Of a stretch of DNA of 64,000 bases, positions 56,752 to 64,000 are shown one piece after another. Within the stretch, counting starts at the first letter, position 1. Each line of letters starts with the position of its first letter. Both the position numbers and the translations under genes were made by a program. The notes beneath the pieces are model-generated. The model was not told the DNA's origin, made no database searches, and worked only from the letters and a program-made list of their open reading frames with translations. The stretch is taken from the NCBI RefSeq assembly GCF_003010935.1, contig NZ_PGGN01000006.1, positions 124,001-188,000 on the forward strand, read 5' to 3'. The stretch comes from Phyllobacterium endophyticum (GTDB lineage Bacteria; Pseudomonadota; Alphaproteobacteria; Rhizobiales; Rhizobiaceae).

Positions 56752-57915
56752 ATGCCGTTGATCAACCGCGCTCATGAGATGCAGCAAGACGTCGCCGAAT
56801 GGCGCAGGCATTTGCACCAGAAACCCGAGCTCATGTACGACGTGCATGAGACATCCAGGTTCATAGCCGGGAAACTGCGCGCTTTTGGCTGCGACAGCGT
56901 CGAAACCGGCATAGGCAAGACCGGCGTAGTCGCCATTATTCGTGGCCGGCACGGCGACGGGGGTGTGATCGGGCTTAGGGCGGATATGGACGCTTTGCCG
57001 ATAACCGAAGCAAGTGGAAAAGCCTGGGCGTCCATTGTACCCGGCAAGATGCACGCGTGCGGCCATGATGGCCACACTGCCATGCTCCTCGGCGCAGCGC
57101 AGTATCTTGCGGAGACTCGCAACTTCAAAGGTACGGTCGCTGTCATCTTCCAGCCTGCAGAAGAAGGCGGCGCCGGAGCGCTCGCCATGATCGACGATGG
57201 ATTGATGGAGCGTTTCGGCATCGGCGAAGTCTATGGCATGCACAATGCTCCGGGTCTGGCCGTGGGTGAGTTTGCGACCCGCAAGGGTTCGATCATGGCG
57301 GCAACCAATGAATTCGAAATCGCGATCACGGGGCGTGGTGGCCACGCGGCAAAACCGCAATCGACGATCGACCCGGTTGTGATAGCGGCCCACACCATTC
57401 TTGCGCTGCAGTCTATCGTGTCGCGCGAAACCGATCCGTTGAACTCGCTTGTCATTTCCGTGACCCAGCTCAATGGCGGCGATGCGTCCAACGTCATACC
57501 CGATGTGATCACACTTGGAGGTACAGTTAGGACCCTTTCGCCGGAGGTTCGCGCGTCGGCGCGAAAAAGGCTGACTGAAATTGCTGAAACGACTGCAGCT
57601 GTCTTCGGCGGCAGGTCAGTAGTGACGTATCATGATGGTTATCCCGTAACGTTCAACCATGAGCGGGAAACAGAGTTTGCTGTAGGCGTCGCCCGCGATA
57701 TCGTTGGCGCAGATGCGGTAACGGCGGAGATGCCGCCGGTGATGGGCGCCGAGGATTTTTCATACATGCTGGAGAAACGGCCGGGGGCCTTTATATTTAT
57801 CGGCAATGGCGACACGGCGAGCCTTCATAATTCGGCCTATGATTTCAATGATGATGCGATCCCTTATGGAATTAGCTACTGGGTCTCCCTGGCGGAAAGA
57901 GCTCTGGCTGCCTGA
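56752..57915 (+). CDS. M20-family amidohydrolase (hippurate/IAA-amino acid hydrolase type)
   Basis: 387 residues. Metal ligands appear in MHACGHDGHTAMLLGAA (Cys, His, Asp), in PAEEGGAGAL (Glu-Glu) and in a late His. The dimerisation domain has GRGGHAAKPQSTIDPV. The family splits N-acyl amino acids such as hippurate or indole-acetyl amino acids; rhizosphere bacteria carry many copies. The ATG at 56752 has GGAA upstream. It ends at a clear terminator before efp. Confidence 0.9.
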   Translation: MPLINRAHEMQQDVAEWRRHLHQKPELMYDVHETSRFIAGKLRAFGCDSVETGIGKTGVVAIIRGRHGDGGVIGLRADMDALPITEASGKAWASIVPGKMHACGHDGHTAMLLGAAQYLAETRNFKGTVAVIFQPAEEGGAGALAMIDDGLMERFGIGEVYGMHNAPGLAVGEFATRKGSIMAATNEFEIAITGRGGHAAKPQSTIDPVVIAAHTILALQSIVSRETDPLNSLVISVTQLNGGDASNVIPDVITLGGTVRTLSPEVRASARKRLTEIAETTAAVFGGRSVVTYHDGYPVTFNHERETEFAVGVARDIVGADAVTAEMPPVMGAEDFSYMLEKRPGAFIFIGNGDTASLHNSAYDFNDDAIPYGISYWVSLAERALAA

Positions 57916-57925
57916 GCTTGCCACA

Positions 57926-57959
57926 GCAAAAACGAACAGCGCCAGGTGGCTGTTTTTGC
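57926..57959 (+). terminator. Rho-independent terminator after the M20 gene
   Basis: GCAAAAAC-ACAGC pairs with GCTGT-TTTTGC around GCCAGGTG, ten bases after the stop, with a T5 run in the right arm. Confidence 0.7.
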
Positions 57960-58059
57960 CCCCACTCTTGCCTATTTTGCGAATTTGTGGTCTTGGAGCG
58001 CCATTCTTGACCACCGCCGCAGTACTGGCGCGGTATCCAACACAAATCCGAGTAGACAC

Positions 58060-58623
58060 ATGAAAATCAACGGCAATGAAATCCGCACCGGCAACGTGAT
58101 CGAACATGATGGTGGCCTTTGGGTTGCTGTGAGAACCAATCATGTCAAACCCGGCAAGGGCGGCGCCTACAACCAGGTGGAACTGAAGAACCTTATCAAT
58201 GGCACCAAGTTGAACGAGCGTTTCCGTTCCGCTGAAACCGTCGAGAAGGTTCGTCTGGAGCAGAAGGATTTCTCCTTCCTCTATGAACAGGGCGAGGCGT
58301 TGATTTTCATGGATACCGACAGTTACGAACAGCTTGAACTTCAAAAAGACTTCGTTGGTGACCGCGCCGCCTTCCTTCAGGACGGCATGATGGTCACGGT
58401 CGAGCTTTACGACGAACGCCCGATCGGCATTTCGTTGCCAGACTATGTCACGCTGGCAATCACCGAGGCCGATCCGGTCGTCAAGGGCCAGACGGCAGCC
58501 TCCTCCTATAAACCTGCGGTTCTGGAAAATGGCATTCGCGTGCTTGTACCGCCATTCATTTCGTCGGGCGAGCGCATTGTCGTCGATACGAACGAACTGA
58601 CTTATGTTCGCCGCGCCGACTAA
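58060..58623 (+). CDS. efp: translation elongation factor P
   Basis: 187 residues. [16 protein letters not shown] near residue 31 holds the lysine that EpmA modifies, and the three beta-barrel domains run to the end ([48 protein letters not shown]). EF-P rescues ribosomes stalled at polyproline; TolA and the protein at 28323 in this window are rich in proline. ATG at 58060 gives the usual MKINGNEIR. epmA and epmB are not in the window. Confidence 0.96.
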   Translation: MKINGNEIRTGNVIEHDGGLWVAVRTNHVKPGKGGAYNQVELKNLINGTKLNERFRSAETVEKVRLEQKDFSFLYEQGEALIFMDTDSYEQLELQKDFVGDRAAFLQDGMMVTVELYDERPIGISLPDYVTLAITEADPVVKGQTAASSYKPAVLENGIRVLVPPFISSGERIVVDTNELTYVRRAD

Positions 58624-58657
58624 GCTAATCTTTGACTTGACGGAGAAATAACCCGAA

Positions 58658-59449
58658 ATGGCGCGTTCAGCGATTCTCAATGTAATGGTGCAGGCTGCCA
58701 TGAAAGCCGGCCGCTCGCTCGCTCGCGATTTTGGCGAAGTACAGAACCTGCAGGTGTCGCTTAAAGGTCCAGGCGACTATGTCAGCCAGGCCGACAAGAA
58801 AGCCGAAGAGATCGTCTACGCTGAACTGAAGCGCGCCCGCCCGGACTACAGCTTCCTTATGGAAGAATCAGGCGTGGTCGAGGGCTCCGATAGCCAGCAC
58901 AGGTGGCTGGTCGATCCGCTCGATGGCACCACGAATTTCCTGCACGGTATTCCGATTTTTGCGGTTTCCATAGCGCTTGAGCGTCAGGGCCAGATAGTGG
59001 CGGGTGTGATTTTCAATCCGGCCATGGATGAACTGTACACTGCTGAGCGCGGCGGCGGAGCGTTTCTCAACGACCGGCGCCTGCGCGTTGCGGCACGCAG
59101 CAAGCTCGTCGATTCCGTTATTGGAACCGGGGTTCCCCATCTTGGCCGTGGTGATCACGGCAACTATCTTTTGCAGATGCGCAACGTCATGGCCGAAGTA
59201 TCCGGTATCCGCCGAATGGGCGCAGCGGCTCTTGATTTGGCCTATGTGGCAGCAGGCCGTCTCGACGGCTTCTGGGAAGATGGTCTTTCCCCGTGGGATA
59301 TTGGCGCCGGCATTATCATGATCCGCGAGGCCGGCGGTTTCGTCACCGATCTGGAGGGCGGGCAGGACGTGATCGAGAGCAAGACCATTATTGCAGGCAA
59401 CGAAGCTATTCAGCGGGCTCTTTTGAAGACGTTGAAAAAGCCAATCTGA
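58658..59449 (+). CDS. suhB: inositol-1-monophosphatase family protein SuhB
   Basis: 263 residues. Metal site motifs are present: FLMEESG (Glu of motif A) and WLVDPLDGTTNFLHGIP (motif B), plus a late LSPWDIGAGIIMIREAGG. SuhB dephosphorylates inositol phosphates and acts in rRNA transcription in E. coli. It is 34 bp after efp and probably co-transcribed. 226 bp to the next gene hold no clear gene. Confidence 0.94.
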   Translation: MARSAILNVMVQAAMKAGRSLARDFGEVQNLQVSLKGPGDYVSQADKKAEEIVYAELKRARPDYSFLMEESGVVEGSDSQHRWLVDPLDGTTNFLHGIPIFAVSIALERQGQIVAGVIFNPAMDELYTAERGGGAFLNDRRLRVAARSKLVDSVIGTGVPHLGRGDHGNYLLQMRNVMAEVSGIRRMGAAALDLAYVAAGRLDGFWEDGLSPWDIGAGIIMIREAGGFVTDLEGGQDVIESKTIIAGNEAIQRALLKTLKKPI

Positions 59450-59675
59450 TATGGCGAGGCCTTATTGACAGGCGGTATTATACTGGGCGGCTGGTGACAT
59501 CCTTCTAGCTACGTTCGAGTGGCATTGTTGCCTTCAGTCCCTTCGAGAAGGTCGCTTCACCAACCGCAGATTGCCTTCAATAACAACAAACTCAACCATC
59601 GCTCCAATGCATCTTCCAATTTCACCGCAAATTCGGCTAGGGTCGCAAAATCTGATTTGATGCGGAGACGACACG

Positions 59676-60698
59676 ATGGCTGATTTCAGTTCGACCCGCC
59701 AGGGTATGGACGGCGATGATTTTGATCCTTACCGGCTCTCCAGCCCGCGGTTCGTGCTTCTGTCGATGGCGATCTTTCTGGCAATCGTTGCCTTTCTCGC
59801 TGCCATTCTCTTTCGTCAGATTTCGGTGTTCTTTACGACCAATCCCGGCCTCAACGGCCTGATTGTCGGGGTTCTCGTCGTCGGCATCCTGCTTGGTTTC
59901 GGTCAGGTAATCCGCTTGTTCCCCGAAGTTCGCTGGGTCAATTCGTTCCGTAAGGGCAACAATGATCCAAACGCCAAACCTGTCATGCTCGCACCTATGC
60001 GTGCGTTGATAGGGCGAAGGCAATCCATGGCGCTTTCAACGAGCGCCATGCGCTCCATGCTGGATTCCATCGCTTCGCGGCTCGACGAGACCCGCGACAT
60101 ATCGCGCTATCTGATCGGGCTGCTGGTATTTCTCGGTCTTCTCGGGACCTTCTGGGGACTTCTCGAAACGATCGGCTCAATCGGTCAGACGATACAGTCG
60201 CTCGACCCGCGGGCGGGCGATGCCAATAGTGTACTGGATTCGCTGAAAGCCGGTCTCCAGTCCCCGCTCCGAGGCATGGGCACGGCATTCTCCTCATCGC
60301 TTTTCGGTCTCTCTGGCTCGCTGATCCTCGGCTTTCTCGATTTGCAGGCGGGCCGGGCGCAAAACCGGTTCTACACAGAACTGGAAAACTGGCTCTCGAG
60401 CGTCACCGACCTTGGCTCCGACCTGCAAGCGCTGGATGCCGTGAATAGTGGCACGTCCGACGAGTTACGCGCATTGGCGGAACGCCTGCAAAACATCCAG
60501 GAGACAGGCGGATCGAGCCAACGTACGACAGCCGCCCTGGCAAGTCTGGCTGAGGGCATTCAAGGGCTCGTCAAGAACATGCGGTCCGAACAGCAGATGA
60601 TGCGGGATTGGGTTGAAAAACAATCCGACGAACAAAAGGCCATTCGACAGACGCTCGCTAAACTAGGCGATGCCATCGCTCGCGACAAGGCAAACTGA
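59676..60698 (+). CDS. MotA/TolQ/ExbB-like proton-channel membrane protein
   Basis: 340 residues, four membrane helices: two near the start (FVLLSMAIFLAIVAFLAAILF; LNGLIVGVLVVGILLGFG), then LIGLLVFLGLLGTFWGLLETIGSIG and GMGTAFSSSLFGLSGSLILGFLDL, which match the MotA/TolQ channel helices. A helical C-terminus follows. It overlaps the OmpA-like gene by one base, so the two form a stator-like pair. The energised process is unknown; it is conserved in rhizobia. Confidence 0.8.
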   Translation: MADFSSTRQGMDGDDFDPYRLSSPRFVLLSMAIFLAIVAFLAAILFRQISVFFTTNPGLNGLIVGVLVVGILLGFGQVIRLFPEVRWVNSFRKGNNDPNAKPVMLAPMRALIGRRQSMALSTSAMRSMLDSIASRLDETRDISRYLIGLLVFLGLLGTFWGLLETIGSIGQTIQSLDPRAGDANSVLDSLKAGLQSPLRGMGTAFSSSLFGLSGSLILGFLDLQAGRAQNRFYTELENWLSSVTDLGSDLQALDAVNSGTSDELRALAERLQNIQETGGSSQRTTAALASLAEGIQGLVKNMRSEQQMMRDWVEKQSDEQKAIRQTLAKLGDAIARDKAN

Positions 60699-61729
60699 TG
60701 GCCCTCGGTCGTAACCGCAGAGCCGTTCGCCACGTTGATTACTGGCCTGGATTTGTCGACGCGCTGTCGACATTGCTCCTGTCGATCATGTTTCTTCTGT
60801 CGGTTTTCGTGCTGGCACAGTTTCTCCTGAGCCAGGAAATCACCGGCAAGGACGCAGTCCTCAACCGGCTTAACTCGCAGATCAACGAACTTACGCAACT
60901 GCTGTCGCTCGAACAGGGCAACAAGCAGGATCTCGAAGACACGATTGCCAATTTGCAGGCATCGTTGACCAGCGCCCAGAATGAACAATCACGTCTCCAA
61001 TCACTCTTGTCCCAAGGCGCGGGTGCCGGCGCCGCCGCGGAAGGCAAGATCAACGAACTGTCGACTGGCCTTGAAAATGAAAAACAGATCAGCGCCCGGG
61101 CCCTGTCACAAGTTGAGATACTGAACCAGCAGATTGCAGCATTGCGCAAACAGATCGGCGCCCTGGAGGACGCTCTCAATGCCTCCGAGTCGCGAGACAG
61201 GGAATCCAACGCCAAGATTGCCGATCTCGGCAAGCGGCTGAATGTCGCTCTCGCGCAACGCGTTCAGGAGCTTAATCGCTACCGCTCAGACTTTTTCGGC
61301 CGTCTGCGGGAGATACTTTCCGACCGCGAGAACATTCGCATCGTCGGCGACCGTTTCGTCTTCCAGTCTGAAGTGTTGTTTCCCTCGGGAACCGCAATTC
61401 TGAATCCGGCCGGATCCGAGGAGATGAAGAAACTGGCGACCGCCTTGATCGATCTGCAGAAGGAAATCCCGGACGATATCAACTGGGTCCTGCGCGTCGA
61501 CGGTCATACGGATGATGTCGCTCTTTCGGGCACCGGGCAATTCCAGGACAATTGGGAGCTATCGTCGGCACGCGCTATTTCGGTGGTGAAATTCCTCATC
61601 GCCAATGGCGTTCCGGCAAACCGTCTCGTCGCAGCGGGCTTCGGTGAGTTTCAACCGCTGGAGCCAGGGGGCGCACCGGAAGTACGGGCGCGTAACCGCC
61701 GCATCGAACTGAAGCTGACGGAACGATGA
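60698..61729 (+). CDS. OmpA/MotB-like peptidoglycan-binding protein with coiled coil
   Basis: 343 residues. One N-terminal helix (FVDALSTLLLSIMFLLSVFVLAQFLL) with a DALS start, as in MotB/PomB, leads to a long coiled coil (residues 55-190) and an OmpA C-terminal domain (LFPSGTAILNPAGSEEM; VDGHTDDVALSG; ELSSARAISVVKFLIANGV). It should pair with the MotA-like protein and hold peptidoglycan. No flagellar gene is nearby. Confidence 0.85.
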   Translation: MALGRNRRAVRHVDYWPGFVDALSTLLLSIMFLLSVFVLAQFLLSQEITGKDAVLNRLNSQINELTQLLSLEQGNKQDLEDTIANLQASLTSAQNEQSRLQSLLSQGAGAGAAAEGKINELSTGLENEKQISARALSQVEILNQQIAALRKQIGALEDALNASESRDRESNAKIADLGKRLNVALAQRVQELNRYRSDFFGRLREILSDRENIRIVGDRFVFQSEVLFPSGTAILNPAGSEEMKKLATALIDLQKEIPDDINWVLRVDGHTDDVALSGTGQFQDNWELSSARAISVVKFLIANGVPANRLVAAGFGEFQPLEPGGAPEVRARNRRIELKLTER

Positions 61730-61765
61730 TAAGTGGTTCTGCAGCGTCAGCTCGGGAACACGGGA

Positions 61766-63580
61766 CTATTCAGCGGCGCCTTTGAAGGCGTCGGCGCCCG
61801 CTTCGAATTGCAGCTTGGCAAGACTGGCATAAATCCCGTTCTTCTTGACCAAGGTCTGGTGCGTTCCCTCTTCGATGATCCGTCCGTTTTCCATGACCAG
61901 AATTCGATCGGCCTTCAACACGGTCGCGAGCCGATGCGCGATAACCAGCGTTGTACGCCCCTGCATCAGATGATCCAGCGCCCTCTGCACCAGCATCTCG
62001 CTTTCGGCATCCAGTGAGGAGGTTGCCTCGTCCAGCAGGAGGATGGGCGCGTCGCGGAGGATGGCGCGTGCGATGGCGATGCGCTGGCGTTGTCCGCCGG
62101 ACAGCGTGATGCCGCGCTCGCCGACTTGCGTGTCATAGCCGCGCTCCAGCGCCTGGATGAACTGATGCGCCAAAGCTGCCTTGGCCGCGGCTTCGACATC
62201 TGCCTTTGTGGCGCCCGGCCGGCCAAAGGCAATATTGTCACGCACGGTCGCCGCAAAGATCGTCGTGTCCTGCGGAACAATGGCGATGCGTGATCGGAGG
62301 TCGGCGGGATCAACCTTGCGCGCATCGACCCCATCGACGCTGACAACACCGGAAACTGGATCGTAGTAGCGCAGCAACAATGAGAACACCGTGCTCTTGC
62401 CAGCGCCGGAAGGACCCACGATGGCGACGGTTTCGCCCGGCTCAATCCTGAAGTTAAGGCCTCTTAGCGCCGGAGCACCCGGCCGCGACGGATAGTTGAA
62501 CTGTACGTCGTCGAAGTGAACGGAACCGAGGGGCGGCTGCGGCAGCAGCACAGGAGTGGCTGGCGCCGTGATCGCCGGCTTCTCCGCCAGGATTTCCATC
62601 AACCGCTCGGCCGCACCCGACGCTTGCGACAGTTCTCCCCAAACCTCCGACAGCGCTCCCAAGGCTCCCGCAGCAAAAACAGCGTAGAGCAGGAACTGGC
62701 CGAGAGTTCCCGGCGTCATCGCGCCGGAAAGCACATCCCGCGAGCCAAACCAAAGTACGGCGACGACGCTGGAAAAGATCATGAAGATGGCGAAAGCGGT
62801 CAAGATGGCTCTTGCCTTCACCGATGAGCGTGCGGCCGCAAACGCATCTTCCACTGAGGCGCCAAAGCGGGTTGTTGCCAGGTTCTCGTTGGTGAATGCC
62901 TGTAAAGTGCGCACGGACACAATGGATTCGCTGGCATAGGCAGTGGCGTTGGCCAGAGTATCCTGGGCGGCACGTGATCGGCGGCGCACGGATCGTCCGA
63001 AAGCGACCAGTGGAATGATGATGAGCGGAATTGCAGCGATGACCAGTCCTGAAAGTTTGGCGCTTGTGATGACCATCATCACGATTGCGCCGAGGGCCAG
63101 AATGAGATTGCGCAGGGCTACCGAAGCCGTCGCGCCGACCGCCGATTTGATCTGCGTCGTGTCTGCGGTGAGGCGCGAGACAATCTCGCCCGATTGCGTA
63201 CCGTCGAAGAAAGCAGGAGAGAGCCTTGTCAGATGATCGAAAACATCCCGGCGCAAATCCGAGACGATCCGCTCACCCAGCGTAATGACGAAATAGTATC
63301 GTCCGCCGGAAGCGAGAGCCAAAAGCGCCGCGAGCACCACCAGCATGCCAAAGTAGTTGTTGATGAAGGCACCGTTTGCGCCAGAAAAGCCGTGATCGAT
63401 CATGCGCCGGACAGCCAGAGGAAGCGTCAGGGTCGTCACTGCCGCGAGGACGAGCGAGAATAGCGCACCAGCTATCATGCCCCGATAGCGAGACATGTAG
63501 GGGTAAATGCGCCGCAGCGGTTTCAAGGAGCGACGCCTTCTTTCCGTCTCCTGAAGATGAGATGGTTCCCTGGTGGCCAT
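61766..63580 (-). CDS. ABC transporter, fused permease and ATPase (MsbA-like exporter)
   Basis: 604 residues. Six membrane helices (about residues 25-320), then the ATPase: Walker A VAIVGPSGAGKSTVF, signature TLSGGQRQRIAIARAI, Walker B ILLLDEATSSLD and the H-loop AHRLAT. A homodimer is likely. Family members export lipids, glucans or drugs; the substrate is not visible. It is convergent with the OmpA-like gene and divergent from rpmE. Confidence 0.92.
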   Translation of the reverse strand: MATREPSHLQETERRRRSLKPLRRIYPYMSRYRGMIAGALFSLVLAAVTTLTLPLAVRRMIDHGFSGANGAFINNYFGMLVVLAALLALASGGRYYFVITLGERIVSDLRRDVFDHLTRLSPAFFDGTQSGEIVSRLTADTTQIKSAVGATASVALRNLILALGAIVMMVITSAKLSGLVIAAIPLIIIPLVAFGRSVRRRSRAAQDTLANATAYASESIVSVRTLQAFTNENLATTRFGASVEDAFAAARSSVKARAILTAFAIFMIFSSVVAVLWFGSRDVLSGAMTPGTLGQFLLYAVFAAGALGALSEVWGELSQASGAAERLMEILAEKPAITAPATPVLLPQPPLGSVHFDDVQFNYPSRPGAPALRGLNFRIEPGETVAIVGPSGAGKSTVFSLLLRYYDPVSGVVSVDGVDARKVDPADLRSRIAIVPQDTTIFAATVRDNIAFGRPGATKADVEAAAKAALAHQFIQALERGYDTQVGERGITLSGGQRQRIAIARAILRDAPILLLDEATSSLDAESEMLVQRALDHLMQGRTTLVIAHRLATVLKADRILVMENGRIIEEGTHQTLVKKNGIYASLAKLQFEAGADAFKGAAE

Positions 63581-63780
63581 GTCTCAGGTCTTCCTCATAT
63601 CGCAGTGCGACTTTGCGGCCAGACGGCCTTGTTATTGCTTAAAGGCTGATGTATAGGCTCGCCAACAGTTTTGGAAGCCCACGCCCCTGTGACGTTTGGC
63701 TTCATCTCTACCAATCGGCTCCGACCGGAACCCCACTTAGCAGTGGCGCTGGTTGTGCCCACCAGTTTAGGACAATACAG

Positions 63781-64000
63781 ATGCAAGCCAAGATTCATCC
63801 AGATTACCACACAATCAAGGTCGTCATGACCGATGGTACCGAATACCTGACCCGCTCCACATGGGGCAAGGAAGGCGATACGATGAACCTCGATATCGAC
63901 CCCTCCACGCATCCGGCATGGACCGGCGGTTCGCAGCATTTGACGGATCGTGGCGGCCGCGTGTCGAAGTTCAAGACCCGTTTCGCCAATCTCGGTATAT
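63781..64000 (+). CDS. rpmE: ribosomal protein L31 (cut at the window edge just before its stop)
   Basis: 73 residues visible: [21 protein letters not shown] and [13 protein letters not shown] are the L31 signature. The cysteine-free form is present. 73 residues is the usual full length in this group, so only the stop codon lies beyond the window. L31 bridges the two ribosomal subunits. Confidence 0.95.
   Translation, partial: MQAKIHPDYHTIKVVMTDGTEYLTRSTWGKEGDTMNLDIDPSTHPAWTGGSQHLTDRGGRVSKFKTRFANLGI

Noticed and set aside
59450-59675. suhB/mmgR-type small RNA after suhB
   Set aside because: A suhB-associated RNA is known in this group, but I could not see a terminator or a convincing set of hairpins in this 226-bp gap.
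59676-61729. Zorya anti-phage system (ZorA/ZorB-like pair)
   Set aside because: The pair has MotA- and OmpA-like parts, but no ZorC, ZorD or ZorE gene follows; the neighbours are efp, suhB and an ABC exporter, so it is better seen as a chromosomal stator pair.

Overview
The window reads as chromosome of an alphaproteobacterium of the order Hyphomicrobiales (Rhizobiales), probably near Brucella/Ochrobactrum, Phyllobacterium or Mesorhizobium. This rests on the protein families and gene order: an aerobic cobalamin cluster with a CbiG-CobJ fusion; the run glmM-ftsH-tilS-cpoB-pal-tolB-tolA-tolR-tolQ-ybgC followed by ruvB-ruvA-ruvC; an Omp25/Omp31-like porin; RpoH; an RcdA/DUF1465 protein; and perfect CtrA boxes (TTAA-N7-TTAAC). 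The species cannot be fixed from the sequence alone.

Layout. 1-2766: end of an unknown gene, then a small surface-glycan module (GtrB-like glycosyltransferase, SAM methyltransferase, GtrA-like flippase). 2808-9183: MscS channel, then divergent cobL and cobG-cobH-cobI-cbiG/cobJ, whose genes overlap at every junction. 9328-12498: purU, a D-2-hydroxyacid dehydrogenase and an FMN L-lactate dehydrogenase. 12502-15316: three glycan-type genes. 15372-25557: a 10.1 kb integrated element. 25511-31265: tRNA-Glu, a small membrane protein, an RluD-type pseudouridine synthase, rpoH, a proline-rich membrane protein, purA. 31538-36778: DMT transporter, GNAT enzyme, serA/serC with a folded leader, Omp25-like porin. 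36984-48149: glmM, ftsH, tilS and the Tol-Pal cell-envelope machine. 48217-54735: GH5 glycosidase, RuvABC resolvasome, RcdA-like protein, OpgC, TauE. 54938-64000: ThiE-like protein, Sel1 protein, M20 peptidase, efp, suhB, a MotA-like/OmpA-like pair, an ABC exporter and rpmE, which reaches its last sense codon at the window edge.

The most notable region is the element. It lies between two perfect 50-bp repeats made from the 3' part of a tRNA-Glu(CTC) gene. It carries a tyrosine integrase, an AlpA-like helix-turn-helix protein, an archaeo-eukaryotic-type primase, a TerS-like protein and a complete large terminase, but no portal, capsid, tail or lysis gene. Next to the primase are twelve TGTAGG-type heptamers arranged as one large dyad (+, --, +++, ---, ++, -) centred near 20542, which looks like a replication origin. 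Between the last gene and the att site are three strong hairpins, two of them in a repeated module, which could be packaging sites or structured RNAs. I read this as a phage satellite (PICI-like) with its own replication and packaging motor that would borrow another phage's particles.

In the core genome, perfect CtrA boxes precede the Omp25-like porin, pal and the RcdA-like gene, and one lies beside a candidate small RNA. The serC leader can pair its own Shine-Dalgarno sequence with an upstream stretch.
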